From an uncultured Bacteroidota bacterium (GTDB taxonomy: Bacteria > Bacteroidota > Bacteroidia > Chitinophagales > Chitinophagaceae), in contig CAIWKU010000056.1 in the NCBI GenBank assembly GCA_903913355.1, positions 1-22,498 on the forward strand: a stretch of DNA of 22,498 bases, in the 5' to 3' direction. Of the stretch, positions 13,745 through 21,404 are shown piece by piece. A program made the translations under genes and the position numbers. Under the pieces are notes generated by a model, which did no database searches, was not told the DNA's origin, and worked only from the letters and a program-made list of their open reading frames with translations. The stretch's first letter is position 1. Each line of letters starts with the position of its first letter.

Positions 13745-14319
13745 TGAGTACTGTAAAATACACTCCGAGATTAGCAGACAAGTATACCAAAGAGGTAATA
13801 CCTGCTTTAATGAAGAAGTTTGCTTACAAAACTGTAATGCAGGCGCCTAAACTGGAAAAAATTTGCATTAACCGTGGCGTTAACGGTGCAGTAACTGATA
13901 AGAAGCTGGTTGATGTAGCGGTAGAAGAACTGAACATGATCACTGGTCAGAAAGCAGTTCCTACGGTGTCTAAAAAAGATATTTCCAACTTTAAATTACG
14001 TAAGGGGATGCCTATCGGTGCCCGCGTAACACTGCGTGGAGAAAAAATGTTTGAATTCCTGGACAGATTGGTATCTGTGGCTTTACCACGTGTACGTGAT
14101 TTTAAAGGAATCAGCGATAAGGCATTTGATGGACGCGGTAATTATACCCTGGGTGTAACTGAACAAATCATCTTCCCTGAGATTGATATTGACAAAGTGA
14201 ATAAAATCACTGGACTGGATATCACTTTCGTAACTACAGCAGGAACCAATGAAGAAGCTTACGAGCTGTTAAAAGAATTGGGAATGCCTTTCAAAAATGC
14301 TAAAAAAGAAAACAACTAA
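13744..14319 (+). CDS. rplE: 50S ribosomal protein L5
   Basis: A 191-residue uL5 that binds 5S rRNA and the central protuberance. The pattern PKLEKICINRGVNGAVTDKK is followed by LNMITGQKAVPTVSKKDISN, FKLRKGMPIGARVTLRGEKM and RVRDFKGISDKAFDGRGNYT. The C-terminus shows DITFVTTAGTNEEAYELLKE. The ATG overlaps the rplX stop codon, and rpsN begins 5 bp after its stop, a tightly packed stretch without intergenic repeats. Confidence 0.98.
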   Translation: MSTVKYTPRLADKYTKEVIPALMKKFAYKTVMQAPKLEKICINRGVNGAVTDKKLVDVAVEELNMITGQKAVPTVSKKDISNFKLRKGMPIGARVTLRGEKMFEFLDRLVSVALPRVRDFKGISDKAFDGRGNYTLGVTEQIIFPEIDIDKVNKITGLDITFVTTAGTNEEAYELLKELGMPFKNAKKENN

Positions 14320-14324
14320 TAACA

Positions 14325-14594
14325 ATGGCAAAAGAATCCATTAAAGCCAGACAAAGAAAACGCGAGAAATTGGTCGCTCAATTTGCAGACAAACGTGCCG
14401 CTTTAAAAGCAGCAGGTGATTATGCAGGATTGGACCTTCTTCCTAAAAATGCGTCACCTGTAAGGTTGAAAAACCGTTGTCATTTAACCGGACGTCCAAG
14501 AGGATATATGAGATATTTCGGTATCTCCAGGATCATGTTCCGCGATATGGCATTGAATGGTTTGATACCCGGAGTAAAAAAGGCAAGCTGGTAA
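14325..14594 (+). CDS. rpsN: 30S ribosomal protein S14 (zinc-free form)
   Basis: An 89-residue uS14 of the 30S head. It carries RLKNRCHLTGRPRGYMRYFG and ISRIMFRDMALNGLIPGVKK, typical of the family. The length and a single cysteine, with no CxxC pairs, mark it as the long C-minus type that does not bind zinc. The start ATG is 5 bp after rplE. A 6-bp triloop hairpin follows its stop. Confidence 0.97.
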   Translation: MAKESIKARQRKREKLVAQFADKRAALKAAGDYAGLDLLPKNASPVRLKNRCHLTGRPRGYMRYFGISRIMFRDMALNGLIPGVKKASW

Positions 14595-14598
14595 ACTA

Positions 14599-14613
14599 CA
14601 TCCCCCAGGGATG
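14599..14613 (+). other. Short hairpin after the rpsN stop codon
   Basis: CATCCC (14599-14604) and GGGATG (14608-14613) pair perfectly around CCA, 4 nt after the rpsN stop. No T-run follows. It is like the hairpin just after rplW in position. Confidence 0.5.
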
Positions 14614-14651
14614 GGTAAACAAAATTTAGAACAGATTTAATTTAAATAAAC

Positions 14652-15050
14652 ATGGTAACTGATCCTATAGCAGACTTCTTAACCAGAATTCGTAATGCTC
14701 AGTTGGCTGGCCACAGGCTGGTTGAAATTCCTGCTTCCAATCTTAAGAAGCGTATGACAGAGATCCTTTATGAACAAGGGTATATTCTGAAATACAAATT
14801 CGAAGATGATACCAAACAGGGTTTGATCAAGATCGCGTTAAAATACGATCCTTCAACCAAGCAGGCAGCTATCCGTTCACTGGAAAGAGTTAGCCGCCCG
14901 GGTTTGCGTCAATATGCAAAACCAGCAGAGATCAAAAGAGTAATCAATGGTCTGGGTGTCGCTATCCTTAGTACCTCTAAAGGTGTTTTGACTGATAAAC
15001 AGGCAAAAGCCCAGAATGTAGGTGGTGAGGTTTTGTGTTATATCTATTAA
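14652..15050 (+). CDS. rpsH: 30S ribosomal protein S8
   Basis: A 132-residue uS8 that binds the central domain of 16S rRNA and in E. coli also represses the spc operon. It starts MVTDPIADFLTRIRNAQLAG, has KKRMTEILYEQGYILKYKF, and ends with the signature LGVAILSTSKGVLTDKQA and NVGGEVLCYIY. Length is typical. Whether it has an autoregulatory mRNA site here is not visible. In E. coli the site is at rplE, but here the rplX-rplE junction is a bare one-base overlap. Confidence 0.98.
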   Translation: MVTDPIADFLTRIRNAQLAGHRLVEIPASNLKKRMTEILYEQGYILKYKFEDDTKQGLIKIALKYDPSTKQAAIRSLERVSRPGLRQYAKPAEIKRVINGLGVAILSTSKGVLTDKQAKAQNVGGEVLCYIY

Positions 15051-15059
15051 TAAATTGAT

Positions 15060-15073
15060 ACAGCCCAGGCTGT
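15060..15073 (+). other. Small hairpin in the rpsH-rplF gap
   Basis: ACAGC (15060-15064) and GCTGT (15069-15073) pair perfectly around CCAG, 9 nt after the rpsH stop. The other ~90 bp of the gap show no tandem repeats and no promoter match. Confidence 0.4.
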
Positions 15074-15164
15074 TGTTAATAAAGCCCTGTCTGACAATTA
15101 AGCTTTTTAGTCGGAGCTGAACACTGAAGGGATATTGAATCATACATTTAAAAGTTAAACGACT

Positions 15165-15719
15165 ATGTCTCGAATTGGTAAACAACCGGTGGTTATTCCT
15201 GCAGGAGTTACGATAACCGTAAGTGGTGAAAACGTAGTAACTGTAAAAGGACCCAAAGGTGAATTAAAGGAAAGCATCGACAGAGATATTACTGTTACCG
15301 TTAAAGAGGGTGAAGTAATCTTTGTTCGTCCAACCGACCAAATCCGTCACCGTGCCATGCATGGTTTGTATCGTGCATTGGTAGGAAATATGGTTAAAGG
15401 GGTTACAGAAGGATACAAGAAAGATCTGGAACTGGTGGGTGTGGGTTTTAAAGCAGCCAATACAGGTAATGTACTGGATCTGGCTTTAGGATATTCTCAC
15501 AATATCGTTTTTGAAATTCCGAAAGAACTGAAAGTAGCAACCCTTACTGAAAAAGGACAAAACCCTAAGATCATGCTGGAAGGAATCGATAAACAGCTGA
15601 TTGGACAGGTAGCCGCTAAATTACGCAGCTTACGTAAACCTGAACCATACAAGGGTAAGGGTGTGAAATATGCTGGTGAGATCCTGAGAAGAAAAGCAGG
15701 TAAAGCAGCCGGTAAATAA
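15165..15719 (+). CDS. rplF: 50S ribosomal protein L6
   Basis: A 184-residue uL6 near the sarcin-ricin loop and the factor-binding site used by EF-G. It starts MSRIGKQPVVIPAGVTITVS and continues with VTVKGPKGELKESIDRDITV. Its second domain shows GVTEGYKKDLELVGVGFKA and its end has the signature PEPYKGKGVKYAGEILRRKA. Length is as expected (about 177-184). An imperfect hairpin (AACT and CCG arms, 15741-15765) lies in the 60-bp gap before rplR. Confidence 0.97.
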   Translation: MSRIGKQPVVIPAGVTITVSGENVVTVKGPKGELKESIDRDITVTVKEGEVIFVRPTDQIRHRAMHGLYRALVGNMVKGVTEGYKKDLELVGVGFKAANTGNVLDLALGYSHNIVFEIPKELKVATLTEKGQNPKIMLEGIDKQLIGQVAAKLRSLRKPEPYKGKGVKYAGEILRRKAGKAAGK

Positions 15720-15779
15720 ACAATAAAGAATATATAAAACAAACTCCCGGCAGAATCGGAAGTTATAAATAGAAATCAA

Positions 15780-16130
15780 ATGGGTAAATTAATTCAAAGG
15801 CAGAAAATCAGGTACCGTATCCGTAAAAAGATAGCTGGTACAGCTGTAAAGCCACGTCTTTCTGTATTCAGAAGCAACGCTGAGATCTATGCACAATTGA
15901 TTGATGATGATAATAGTGTTACACTGGTAGCTGCTTCATCAAGAGATAAAGATATCGCTGCACAAAAAGTAACCAAAATCGAGAAAGCGAAACTGGTAGG
16001 AGCTGCTGTGGCACGTAAAGCCGTTGAGTTGGGATTATCAACCTGTGTATTCGACAGAGGTGGTAATCTTTACCATGGCCGTGTAAAATCAGTTGCTGAT
16101 GGTGCAAGAGAAGGTGGTCTTCAATTCTAA
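15780..16130 (+). CDS. rplR: 50S ribosomal protein L18
   Basis: A 116-residue uL18 that binds 5S rRNA together with L5. The order is RIRKKIAGTAVKPRLSVFRS (13-32), NAEIYAQLIDDD, TLVAASSRDKD, KAKLVGAAVARKAVELGL and the end FDRGGNLYHGRVKSVADGAR. Length matches the family. It lies between rplF and rpsE in the usual order, 30 bp before rpsE. Confidence 0.97.
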   Translation: MGKLIQRQKIRYRIRKKIAGTAVKPRLSVFRSNAEIYAQLIDDDNSVTLVAASSRDKDIAAQKVTKIEKAKLVGAAVARKAVELGLSTCVFDRGGNLYHGRVKSVADGAREGGLQF

Positions 16131-16160
16131 TTTGCTAACAACAATTTAATCGTTAGATAA

Positions 16161-16682
16161 ATGTCTAAAGTAAACGTAAATAAAGTAAAATCCGGTGGCG
16201 AACTGGAACTGAAAGAGAAAGTTGTAGCCATTAACCGTGTAGTGAAAACTACTAAAGGTGGTCGTACTTTCAGTTTCTCTGCATTAGTAGTAGTAGGGAA
16301 TGAAAACGGAGTAGTTGGTCAGGGACTTGGTAAAGCAAAAGAAGTTCAGGAAGCAATTGCTAAAGGAATTGAAGATGCTAAAAAGAACCTGGTAAAAGTT
16401 CCTGTGATGCATGGTACTATTCCGCATGATCAGTGGGCAAAAGAAGGTGCAGCCAAGGTGTTGATCAAACCAGCAGCTCATGGAGCGGGTGTGATAGCCG
16501 GAGGCAGTATGCGTGCTGTATTGGAAAGTGCTGGTGTTACTGACGTTCTTGCAAAAAGTCTCGGTTCTGCCAATCCGCATAACGTGGTAAAAGCAACTAT
16601 CAAAGCATTAGGTCTTTTAAGAGAGCCTGTACAAGTTGCTAAGCACCGTAGTTTGAAACTGAGCAAAGTATTTAACGGATAA
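16161..16682 (+). CDS. rpsE: 30S ribosomal protein S5
   Basis: A 173-residue uS5 at the mRNA entry channel, linked to decoding accuracy. Its N-terminal dsRBD-like domain reads LKEKVVAINRVVKTTKGGRT then FSALVVVGNENGVVGQGLGK. The C-terminal domain has PAAHGAGVIAGGSMRAVLES and NPHNVVKATIKALGLL. Length is typical. The next potential start (16691) is 8 bp beyond its stop. Confidence 0.98.
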   Translation: MSKVNVNKVKSGGELELKEKVVAINRVVKTTKGGRTFSFSALVVVGNENGVVGQGLGKAKEVQEAIAKGIEDAKKNLVKVPVMHGTIPHDQWAKEGAAKVLIKPAAHGAGVIAGGSMRAVLESAGVTDVLAKSLGSANPHNVVKATIKALGLLREPVQVAKHRSLKLSKVFNG

Positions 16683-16738
16683 ATTCATCAATGGCAATTG
16701 GAATTATACCAGTTTCCTACGATAAAATGACCTTAGTT

Positions 16739-16918
16739 ATGAAAAAAATAAAGATTACACAGGTAAAAAGCGGGATTGACAGATCTGAGCGCCAGAAACA
16801 AACCCTGATCGCTTTGGGCCTTAAAAAATTAAACGCTTCAAAAGAAGTGGAAGCTACTCCGCAGATACTGGGTATGGTTAATAAAGTTAGCCATCTGGTG
16901 AAAGTGGAAGAACTCTAA
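16739..16918 (+). CDS. rpmD: 50S ribosomal protein L30
   Basis: From ATG 16739 this is a 59-residue uL30, the usual bacterial size, with KKIKITQVKSGIDRSERQKQ and ALGLKKLNASKEVEATPQIL followed by GMVNKVSHLVKVEEL. An in-frame ATG at 16691, closer to the rpsE stop, would add 16 residues (MAIGIIPVSYDKMTLV) that do not resemble L30. The longer start is possible but less likely. It is followed by the longest repeat-bearing gap in the spc part. Confidence 0.93.
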   Translation: MKKIKITQVKSGIDRSERQKQTLIALGLKKLNASKEVEATPQILGMVNKVSHLVKVEEL

Positions 16919-17024
16919 ATAATTTGAAAATTTGAAAATATGGTAATTTGAAAATGAGCCAACTCTAATTGGTTCATTTTTAATTTAATTTTCAAAATTT
17001 CAAATTCACAAATTTTCAAATTAA
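16919..17024 (+). repeat. AATTTGAAAA inverted repeats between rpmD and rplO
   Basis: Three copies of AATTTGAAAA-type sequence follow the rpmD stop (16920-16955), and complementary TTTTCAAATT-type sequence lies at about 16989-17022. The arms flank a central 12-bp hairpin, so the gap as a whole can fold into one long AT-rich stem. It is the same repeat family as before rpsS and rplP. Confidence 0.65.
16951..16981 (+). terminator. Possible weak terminator or attenuator in the rpmD-rplO gap
   Basis: AAAATGAGCCAA (16951-16962) pairs with TTGGTTCATTTT (16969-16980), with one G-U pair, around a 6-nt loop, and runs into TTTTT then AATTT. The low GC content makes efficient termination doubtful; partial attenuation before rplO-secY is possible. 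A GGGG/CCCC hairpin (17034-17046) follows, 22 nt before the rplO ATG. Confidence 0.4.
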
Positions 17025-17068
17025 TCAACGCGAGGGGTGATTCCCCGTAAGTTCAAAATCAATACAAA

Positions 17069-17518
17069 ATGAAACTACACACACTCAAACCTGCAGAAGG
17101 TTCAACTCACAAATCAATTCGTATCGGACGCGGTGAAGCTTCTGGTAAAGGTGGTACTTCTACAAAAGGTAATAAAGGTGGACAAAGCCGTGCCGGTTAC
17201 AAAAGTAAAATGGCTCATGAAGGTGGTCAGATGCCTATTCAGCGTCGTATCCCAAAACGTGGGTTCAAGAATATCAACCGTGTAGAATACAAAGTATTTA
17301 ATCTGGGTCAGATAGATCAATTGGTTGAAAAATATGCTTTCACAGAGTTTTCTCTTGAAAACCTCTATATCAATGGTTTGATCAGCCGTACTGATAAAGT
17401 GAAACTGCTGGCTAACGGCGAATTGAAAGCAAAGCTTTCTTTCAAAGTAAACGCTGCCAGTGAAAAAGCAAAAGGAGCTATTGAAGCAGCCGGTGGTTCC
17501 GTTGAAATTATCAAGTAA
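17069..17518 (+). CDS. rplO: 50S ribosomal protein L15
   Basis: A 149-residue uL15, a late assembly protein of the large subunit. The glycine- and basic-rich N-terminal extension is clear (GRGEASGKGGTSTKGNKGGQ, then GYKSKMAHEGGQMPIQRRIP and KRGFKNINRVEY). The end AKGAIEAAGGSVEIIK is typical. It is followed by a strong hairpin with a T-run before secY. Confidence 0.97.
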   Translation: MKLHTLKPAEGSTHKSIRIGRGEASGKGGTSTKGNKGGQSRAGYKSKMAHEGGQMPIQRRIPKRGFKNINRVEYKVFNLGQIDQLVEKYAFTEFSLENLYINGLISRTDKVKLLANGELKAKLSFKVNAASEKAKGAIEAAGGSVEIIK

Positions 17519-17535
17519 TTTTAACGTAATTTGCC

Positions 17536-17558
17536 AGACGCACTCAGTGCGTCTTTTT
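17536..17558 (+). terminator. Intrinsic terminator/attenuator between rplO and secY
   Basis: AGACGCAC (17536-17543) and GTGCGTCT (17547-17554) form a perfect 8-bp, GC-rich stem around a TCA loop, followed by TTTT, GA and another T-run. This is a classic Rho-independent terminator. No clear TAnnTTTG promoter lies between it and secY, so partial read-through would set SecY levels below those of the ribosomal proteins. Confidence 0.8.
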
Positions 17559-17593
17559 GATTTTTGAGTATTAACTCTTTCAATTGCATTTAA

Positions 17594-18943
17594 GTGAAAA
17601 AATTAGTTCAGACCTTACGAAATATTTGGACCATCGAAGAATTACGTAACAAAATCGTTGTTACACTTGCTTTGGTATTTACTTACCGTTTGGGTAATCA
17701 CTTTGTATTACCAGGACTTGATCCAAACAAAATTGAATTGGCACAACGTTCTGCAAAAAGCAATGGTCTTCTTGGGATCTTTGATATGTTTGCGGGCGGC
17801 GGTTTTTCCCAGGCTTCTATTCTTGCTCTGGGAATCATGCCTTATATCTCTGCTTCCATCTTTATGCAATTAATGACCATCCTGGTTCCGCAATTGCAGA
17901 AAGTTCAGAAGGAAGGAGACAGCGGTCGTAAGAAAATTAATCAATGGACACGGTACCTCACAGTAATCGTTACTGTATTCCAGGCAGGTGCTTATGTAGC
18001 TTATCTGAATAGTCCCGGTTATGCCGAAGCAATTCTTCCAGCTTATAAACCCTTCTTTGCTTTCTCTACTGTAGTTACGTTAACAGCAGGTACTTTGTTC
18101 GTAATGTGGTTGGGTGAAAAAATACAGGATAAAGGATTGGGTAATGGTACTTCCATTATTATCATGGTGGGAATCCTGTCAAGGCTCCCGGTATCTATTA
18201 TCCAGGAATTTAGCGCCAAAGGGCAAAAAGGTGGCGGTGGTTTATTAATATTCCTTATTGAAATTGCAATACTGGTTACGATTATACTTGGATTGATCAT
18301 ATTGGTTCAGGGTGTACGAAAAATACCGGTTAACTATGCCAAGCAAATCATTGGTAGCAGGCAGTTCGGCGGAGCACGTCAGTTTCTTCCTATTAAAGTA
18401 AATAGTGCGGGTGTAATGCCTATCATCTTTGCTCAGGCAATTATGTTTTTACCAACCCTGGTATCTTTTACCAATATCGATTCAGCTCAGGGTATCGTGA
18501 AAATATTCAATGACCATAGTAATGTATGGTATATGATTATTTATTCTGTAATGGTAATTGGTTTTACTTTCCTGTATACTGCATTGATCTTTAATCCAAA
18601 GCAGATTTCAGAAGACCTGAAAAGGAATAACGGATTTATTCCAGGTGTGAAACCAGGGCAGCCTACAGCAGATTATATTGGATCCATTATGGATAAGATT
18701 ACCTTACCGGGTGCGATATTCCTTGCCTTTGTAGGTATTTTACCAGGTTTTGCCCAAAGACTGGGCGTAACCCAGGGATTCAGCTCTTTCTTTGGAGGAA
18801 CTTCTTTGTTGATTATGGTGGGAGTTATACTGGATACTTTGCAACAGATTGAAACCTATCTTCTGATGCGCCAGTATGATGGATTAATGAAAAGCGGAAG
18901 GATTCAGGGAAGACAAACGATTTCTACTACAACAACCATATAG
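17594..18943 (+). CDS. secY: Preprotein translocase subunit SecY
   Basis: A 449-residue inner-membrane channel of the Sec translocon, with SecE/SecG and SecA as partners. It has about ten hydrophobic segments. The SecY signature is seen at ALGIMPYISASIFMQLM (78-94), with LGEKIQDKGLGNGTSIIIMV (173-192), the cytoplasmic loop NPKQISEDLKRNNGFIPGVK (334-353) and GVILDTLQQIETYLLMRQYD (410-429). The start is GTG: a TAA stands directly before it in frame, and the N-terminus MKKLVQTLRNIWTIEELRNK is as expected. It lies 75 bp after rplO, beyond the terminator-like hairpin, and ends with TAG. Confidence 0.97.
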   Translation: MKKLVQTLRNIWTIEELRNKIVVTLALVFTYRLGNHFVLPGLDPNKIELAQRSAKSNGLLGIFDMFAGGGFSQASILALGIMPYISASIFMQLMTILVPQLQKVQKEGDSGRKKINQWTRYLTVIVTVFQAGAYVAYLNSPGYAEAILPAYKPFFAFSTVVTLTAGTLFVMWLGEKIQDKGLGNGTSIIIMVGILSRLPVSIIQEFSAKGQKGGGGLLIFLIEIAILVTIILGLIILVQGVRKIPVNYAKQIIGSRQFGGARQFLPIKVNSAGVMPIIFAQAIMFLPTLVSFTNIDSAQGIVKIFNDHSNVWYMIIYSVMVIGFTFLYTALIFNPKQISEDLKRNNGFIPGVKPGQPTADYIGSIMDKITLPGAIFLAFVGILPGFAQRLGVTQGFSSFFGGTSLLIMVGVILDTLQQIETYLLMRQYDGLMKSGRIQGRQTISTTTTI

Positions 18944-18968
18944 TTAATAAAAAATTGTTGAACTTTGT

Positions 18969-19010
18969 AAACCTGCCTCCTGCTAAGTGCCGGAAGGCAG
19001 GTTTCTTTTT
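18969..19010 (+). terminator. Intrinsic terminator after secY
   Basis: AAACCTGCCT (18969-18978) pairs perfectly with AGGCAGGTTT (18995-19004), followed by C and five T (19006-19010). It probably ends the S10-spc transcript. It lies only ~25 bp before the start of map, leaving little room for a separate promoter, so map may be expressed by read-through. Confidence 0.85.
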
Positions 19011-19034
19011 ACAATGACCCGACGAATTAATATG

Positions 19035-19835
19035 ATGATTCATAAAACAGAAGCAGAGATTGGTTTCATGAAGGAAGCAGCAACCCTGGTAAGTAAAACC
19101 CTTACTCAAGTGGCTACTTTGTTGAAGCCGGGTATGACTACTTTGCAGATCGATAAAATTTGCGCCGATTTTGTAAAGGACCATAAAGCCATCCCTTCTT
19201 TTTATAATTATCGCGGTTATCCGCATAACGTATGTACTTCAGTAAACGATGTTGTTGTACATGGATTCCCCAATCATGAACCCCTGAAAGAAGGAGATAT
19301 TATTTCTGTAGATATGGGTGTGATATTAAATGGCTGGCATGGAGATCATGCATATACATTTATCATCGGGGAAGTTCCTGAAGAAGTATTAAAGTTGGTT
19401 CGCGTTACCAAGGAATCTTTATACAAGGGAATTGAGAAAGCCATCATTAATAATCGGGTGGGAGATATATCTTATGCTATTCAGGAGCATACAGAAAAAA
19501 AATATGGTTATGGTGTTGTGCGGGAATTGGTTGGGCATGGATTGGGAAGAAGCCTGCATGAAGATCCGCAGGTTCCTAATTACGGAAAAAGAGGAAGCGG
19601 ACCTAAGATGAAAGAAAACCTGGTTTTGGCGATAGAGCCTATGATCAATATGGGATCGAGAGAAGTATATACAGACGATGATGGCTGGACGGTAAGAACA
19701 CGCGATGGAAAGCCTTCTGTGCATTTCGAACACGATGTTTGTATTAAACGTAACCAGGCGCTGATACTCTCTGATTATAGTATTATTGAAGCAGCTGAAA
19801 AAGCAAACCCCCATCTCAATTCACTTTATTACTGA
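19035..19835 (+). CDS. map: Type I methionine aminopeptidase
   Basis: A cytosolic metalloprotease that removes the initiator methionine from new proteins. From ATG 19035 it has 266 residues (E. coli 264). The five metal ligands are present: D93 (SVDMG), D104 (HGDHA), H168 (GHGLGRSLHEDPQ), E201 (AIEPM) and E232 (HFEHD), with the substrate-binding H76 in VHGFP. ATG at 19032 or 19014 in frame are alternatives. A GTG at 18987 falls in the loop of the secY terminator and is rejected. In many Bacteroidota infA, rpmJ and rpsM follow map; here a peptidase gene does. Confidence 0.96.
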   Translation: MIHKTEAEIGFMKEAATLVSKTLTQVATLLKPGMTTLQIDKICADFVKDHKAIPSFYNYRGYPHNVCTSVNDVVVHGFPNHEPLKEGDIISVDMGVILNGWHGDHAYTFIIGEVPEEVLKLVRVTKESLYKGIEKAIINNRVGDISYAIQEHTEKKYGYGVVRELVGHGLGRSLHEDPQVPNYGKRGSGPKMKENLVLAIEPMINMGSREVYTDDDGWTVRTRDGKPSVHFEHDVCIKRNQALILSDYSIIEAAEKANPHLNSLYY

Positions 19836-19870
19836 GCTTTTCTCATTATCTTACTAATAAATTAAGTAAG

Positions 19871-21403
19871 ATGAAAAGTATTGCATTATGCCTGTGTTTG
19901 GCTGCTATGACCGGTATGGCATATGGTCAGTCCGCTGAAACTTTACAGATCCGTGCTGTACGTGAAAAAAACGAATACAGATGGATACAGGAATACATTC
20001 CTTTTTTGTCCATACCCAATATCGCTTCTGATAGTATTCAAATCAATAAAAATGCTGCGTATATTTTTCAAATGATGAAAAATCGCGGTATTGAGCATGT
20101 GCAATATTTAACTGCAGATAGTAAGGGCACACCACCCGTTGTATACGGTGAGGTAAATATTGCCGGAGCCGATAGTACACTGATTTTTTATGCGCATTAT
20201 GATGGACAACCGGTGGATAGTACCCAATGGTCGAAGATTCTTTCTCCGTTTAGCCCTAAACTGTTGAATGGGTCCCTTGAAAATCAAGCATCCTTAATTC
20301 CTTTTCCCGATGCTACCGGTAAATATGATCCCGAGTGGCGCATTTATGCCCGTAGTGCATCAGATGATAAAGCAGGTATTATGGCGATCTTAGCGGCTTA
20401 TGAAGCAGTAAAGCAAGCCGGGTATTCATTTCATTATAACCTTCGATTCTTTTTTGAAGGAGAAGAGGAAGCAGGCTCTACACATCTGTATCAGATATTT
20501 CAAAAATATACCAACCTGCTGAAATCGGATCTTTGGGTAATTTGCGATGGGCCGGTGCATCAATCTTCCAAAAAAATGATCGCATTTGGTGTAAGAGGAG
20601 ATGCACATGTTGAAGTAACTGTGTATGGGCCCAGCAGGCCCTTGCATAGTGGGCATTATGGAAACTGGGCGCCTAATCCTTCGCTGATGCTGGCAAAATT
20701 ACTTGCGTCAATGAAAGATGAGAAAGGGCGGGTAACCATTCCTGGTTTTTATAATAACATAACACCCCTTACCCCAGAGGAAAAGAAAGCGATTGCCGAA
20801 ACGCCATCGGTGGATAGCCAGATGAAAAACGAATTGAAATTTTCAAATGAAGAAATGACGGGACTTGGGTTAACAGAATCGCTCATGTTACCTTCATTGA
20901 ATATTAATGGAATGCAGGGAGGAAATATTGGCAAACAGGCCAGTAATGTAATTCCTACCAGTGCCAGCGCAGTACTCGATCTAAGAATGGTGATGGGGAA
21001 TGAATATACGGTTCAGCAGCAAAAAGTGTTGAATTTTATCAGGAAACAAGGATATCATATTACTCAGCAGGAGCCTACCGATGCAGAGAGAAAAGAGTTT
21101 CCCAAAATAGCAAAGGTGAAATTGAGTGAAGGGTATAATGCGCAACGAACTTCCATGTCACTTCCATTTGCAAAAAAACTGATTGCCGCCGTAAAAAGCA
21201 CTAGCCGGGAGCAACTGGTTTTATTGCCTTCTATGGGTGGAAGTGTTCCACTGTTTGTATTTGAAAAATACCTGAATGCGCATACCTTGATGGTGCCTAT
21301 TGCAAACCATGATAATAACCAGCATGCAGAAAATGAGAATATACGGTTACAGAATTTATGGAATGGCATAGAAACTTTAGCAGCCATTATGATGATGAAA
21401 TAA
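19871..21403 (+). CDS. Secreted M20-family metallopeptidase
   Basis: A 510-residue protein with a likely Sec signal peptide (MKSIALCLCLAAMTGMAYG, cleavage before Q20), so it should act in the periplasm or outside. M20 (ArgE/DapE/CPG2) metal and catalytic positions are visible: HYD at 109-111, SDDKAG (164-169), the acidic cluster EGEEEAGS (196-203), CDGP with D226, and a C-terminal His in QHAENEN (H485). A dimerisation (lid) domain lies between, from about GVRGDAHVEVTVYG (240-253) on. It resembles cytosolic-nonspecific-dipeptidase-like M20 enzymes; the substrate is not predictable, though dipeptides are likely. It starts 35 bp after map, and the next gene begins 1 nt after its stop. Confidence 0.9.
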   Translation: MKSIALCLCLAAMTGMAYGQSAETLQIRAVREKNEYRWIQEYIPFLSIPNIASDSIQINKNAAYIFQMMKNRGIEHVQYLTADSKGTPPVVYGEVNIAGADSTLIFYAHYDGQPVDSTQWSKILSPFSPKLLNGSLENQASLIPFPDATGKYDPEWRIYARSASDDKAGIMAILAAYEAVKQAGYSFHYNLRFFFEGEEEAGSTHLYQIFQKYTNLLKSDLWVICDGPVHQSSKKMIAFGVRGDAHVEVTVYGPSRPLHSGHYGNWAPNPSLMLAKLLASMKDEKGRVTIPGFYNNITPLTPEEKKAIAETPSVDSQMKNELKFSNEEMTGLGLTESLMLPSLNINGMQGGNIGKQASNVIPTSASAVLDLRMVMGNEYTVQQQKVLNFIRKQGYHITQQEPTDAERKEFPKIAKVKLSEGYNAQRTSMSLPFAKKLIAAVKSTSREQLVLLPSMGGSVPLFVFEKYLNAHTLMVPIANHDNNQHAENENIRLQNLWNGIETLAAIMMMK

Positions 21404-21404
21404 G

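Noticed and set aside
17559..17566. Promoter for secY (GATTTTTG resembling TAnnTTTG)
   Set aside because: It has one consensus mismatch and no TTG at suitable spacing, so read-through of the terminator is more likely.
18987..19034. Upstream GTG start of map
   Set aside because: The codon lies in the loop of the secY terminator; the conserved MetAP N-terminus begins at 19032-19035.
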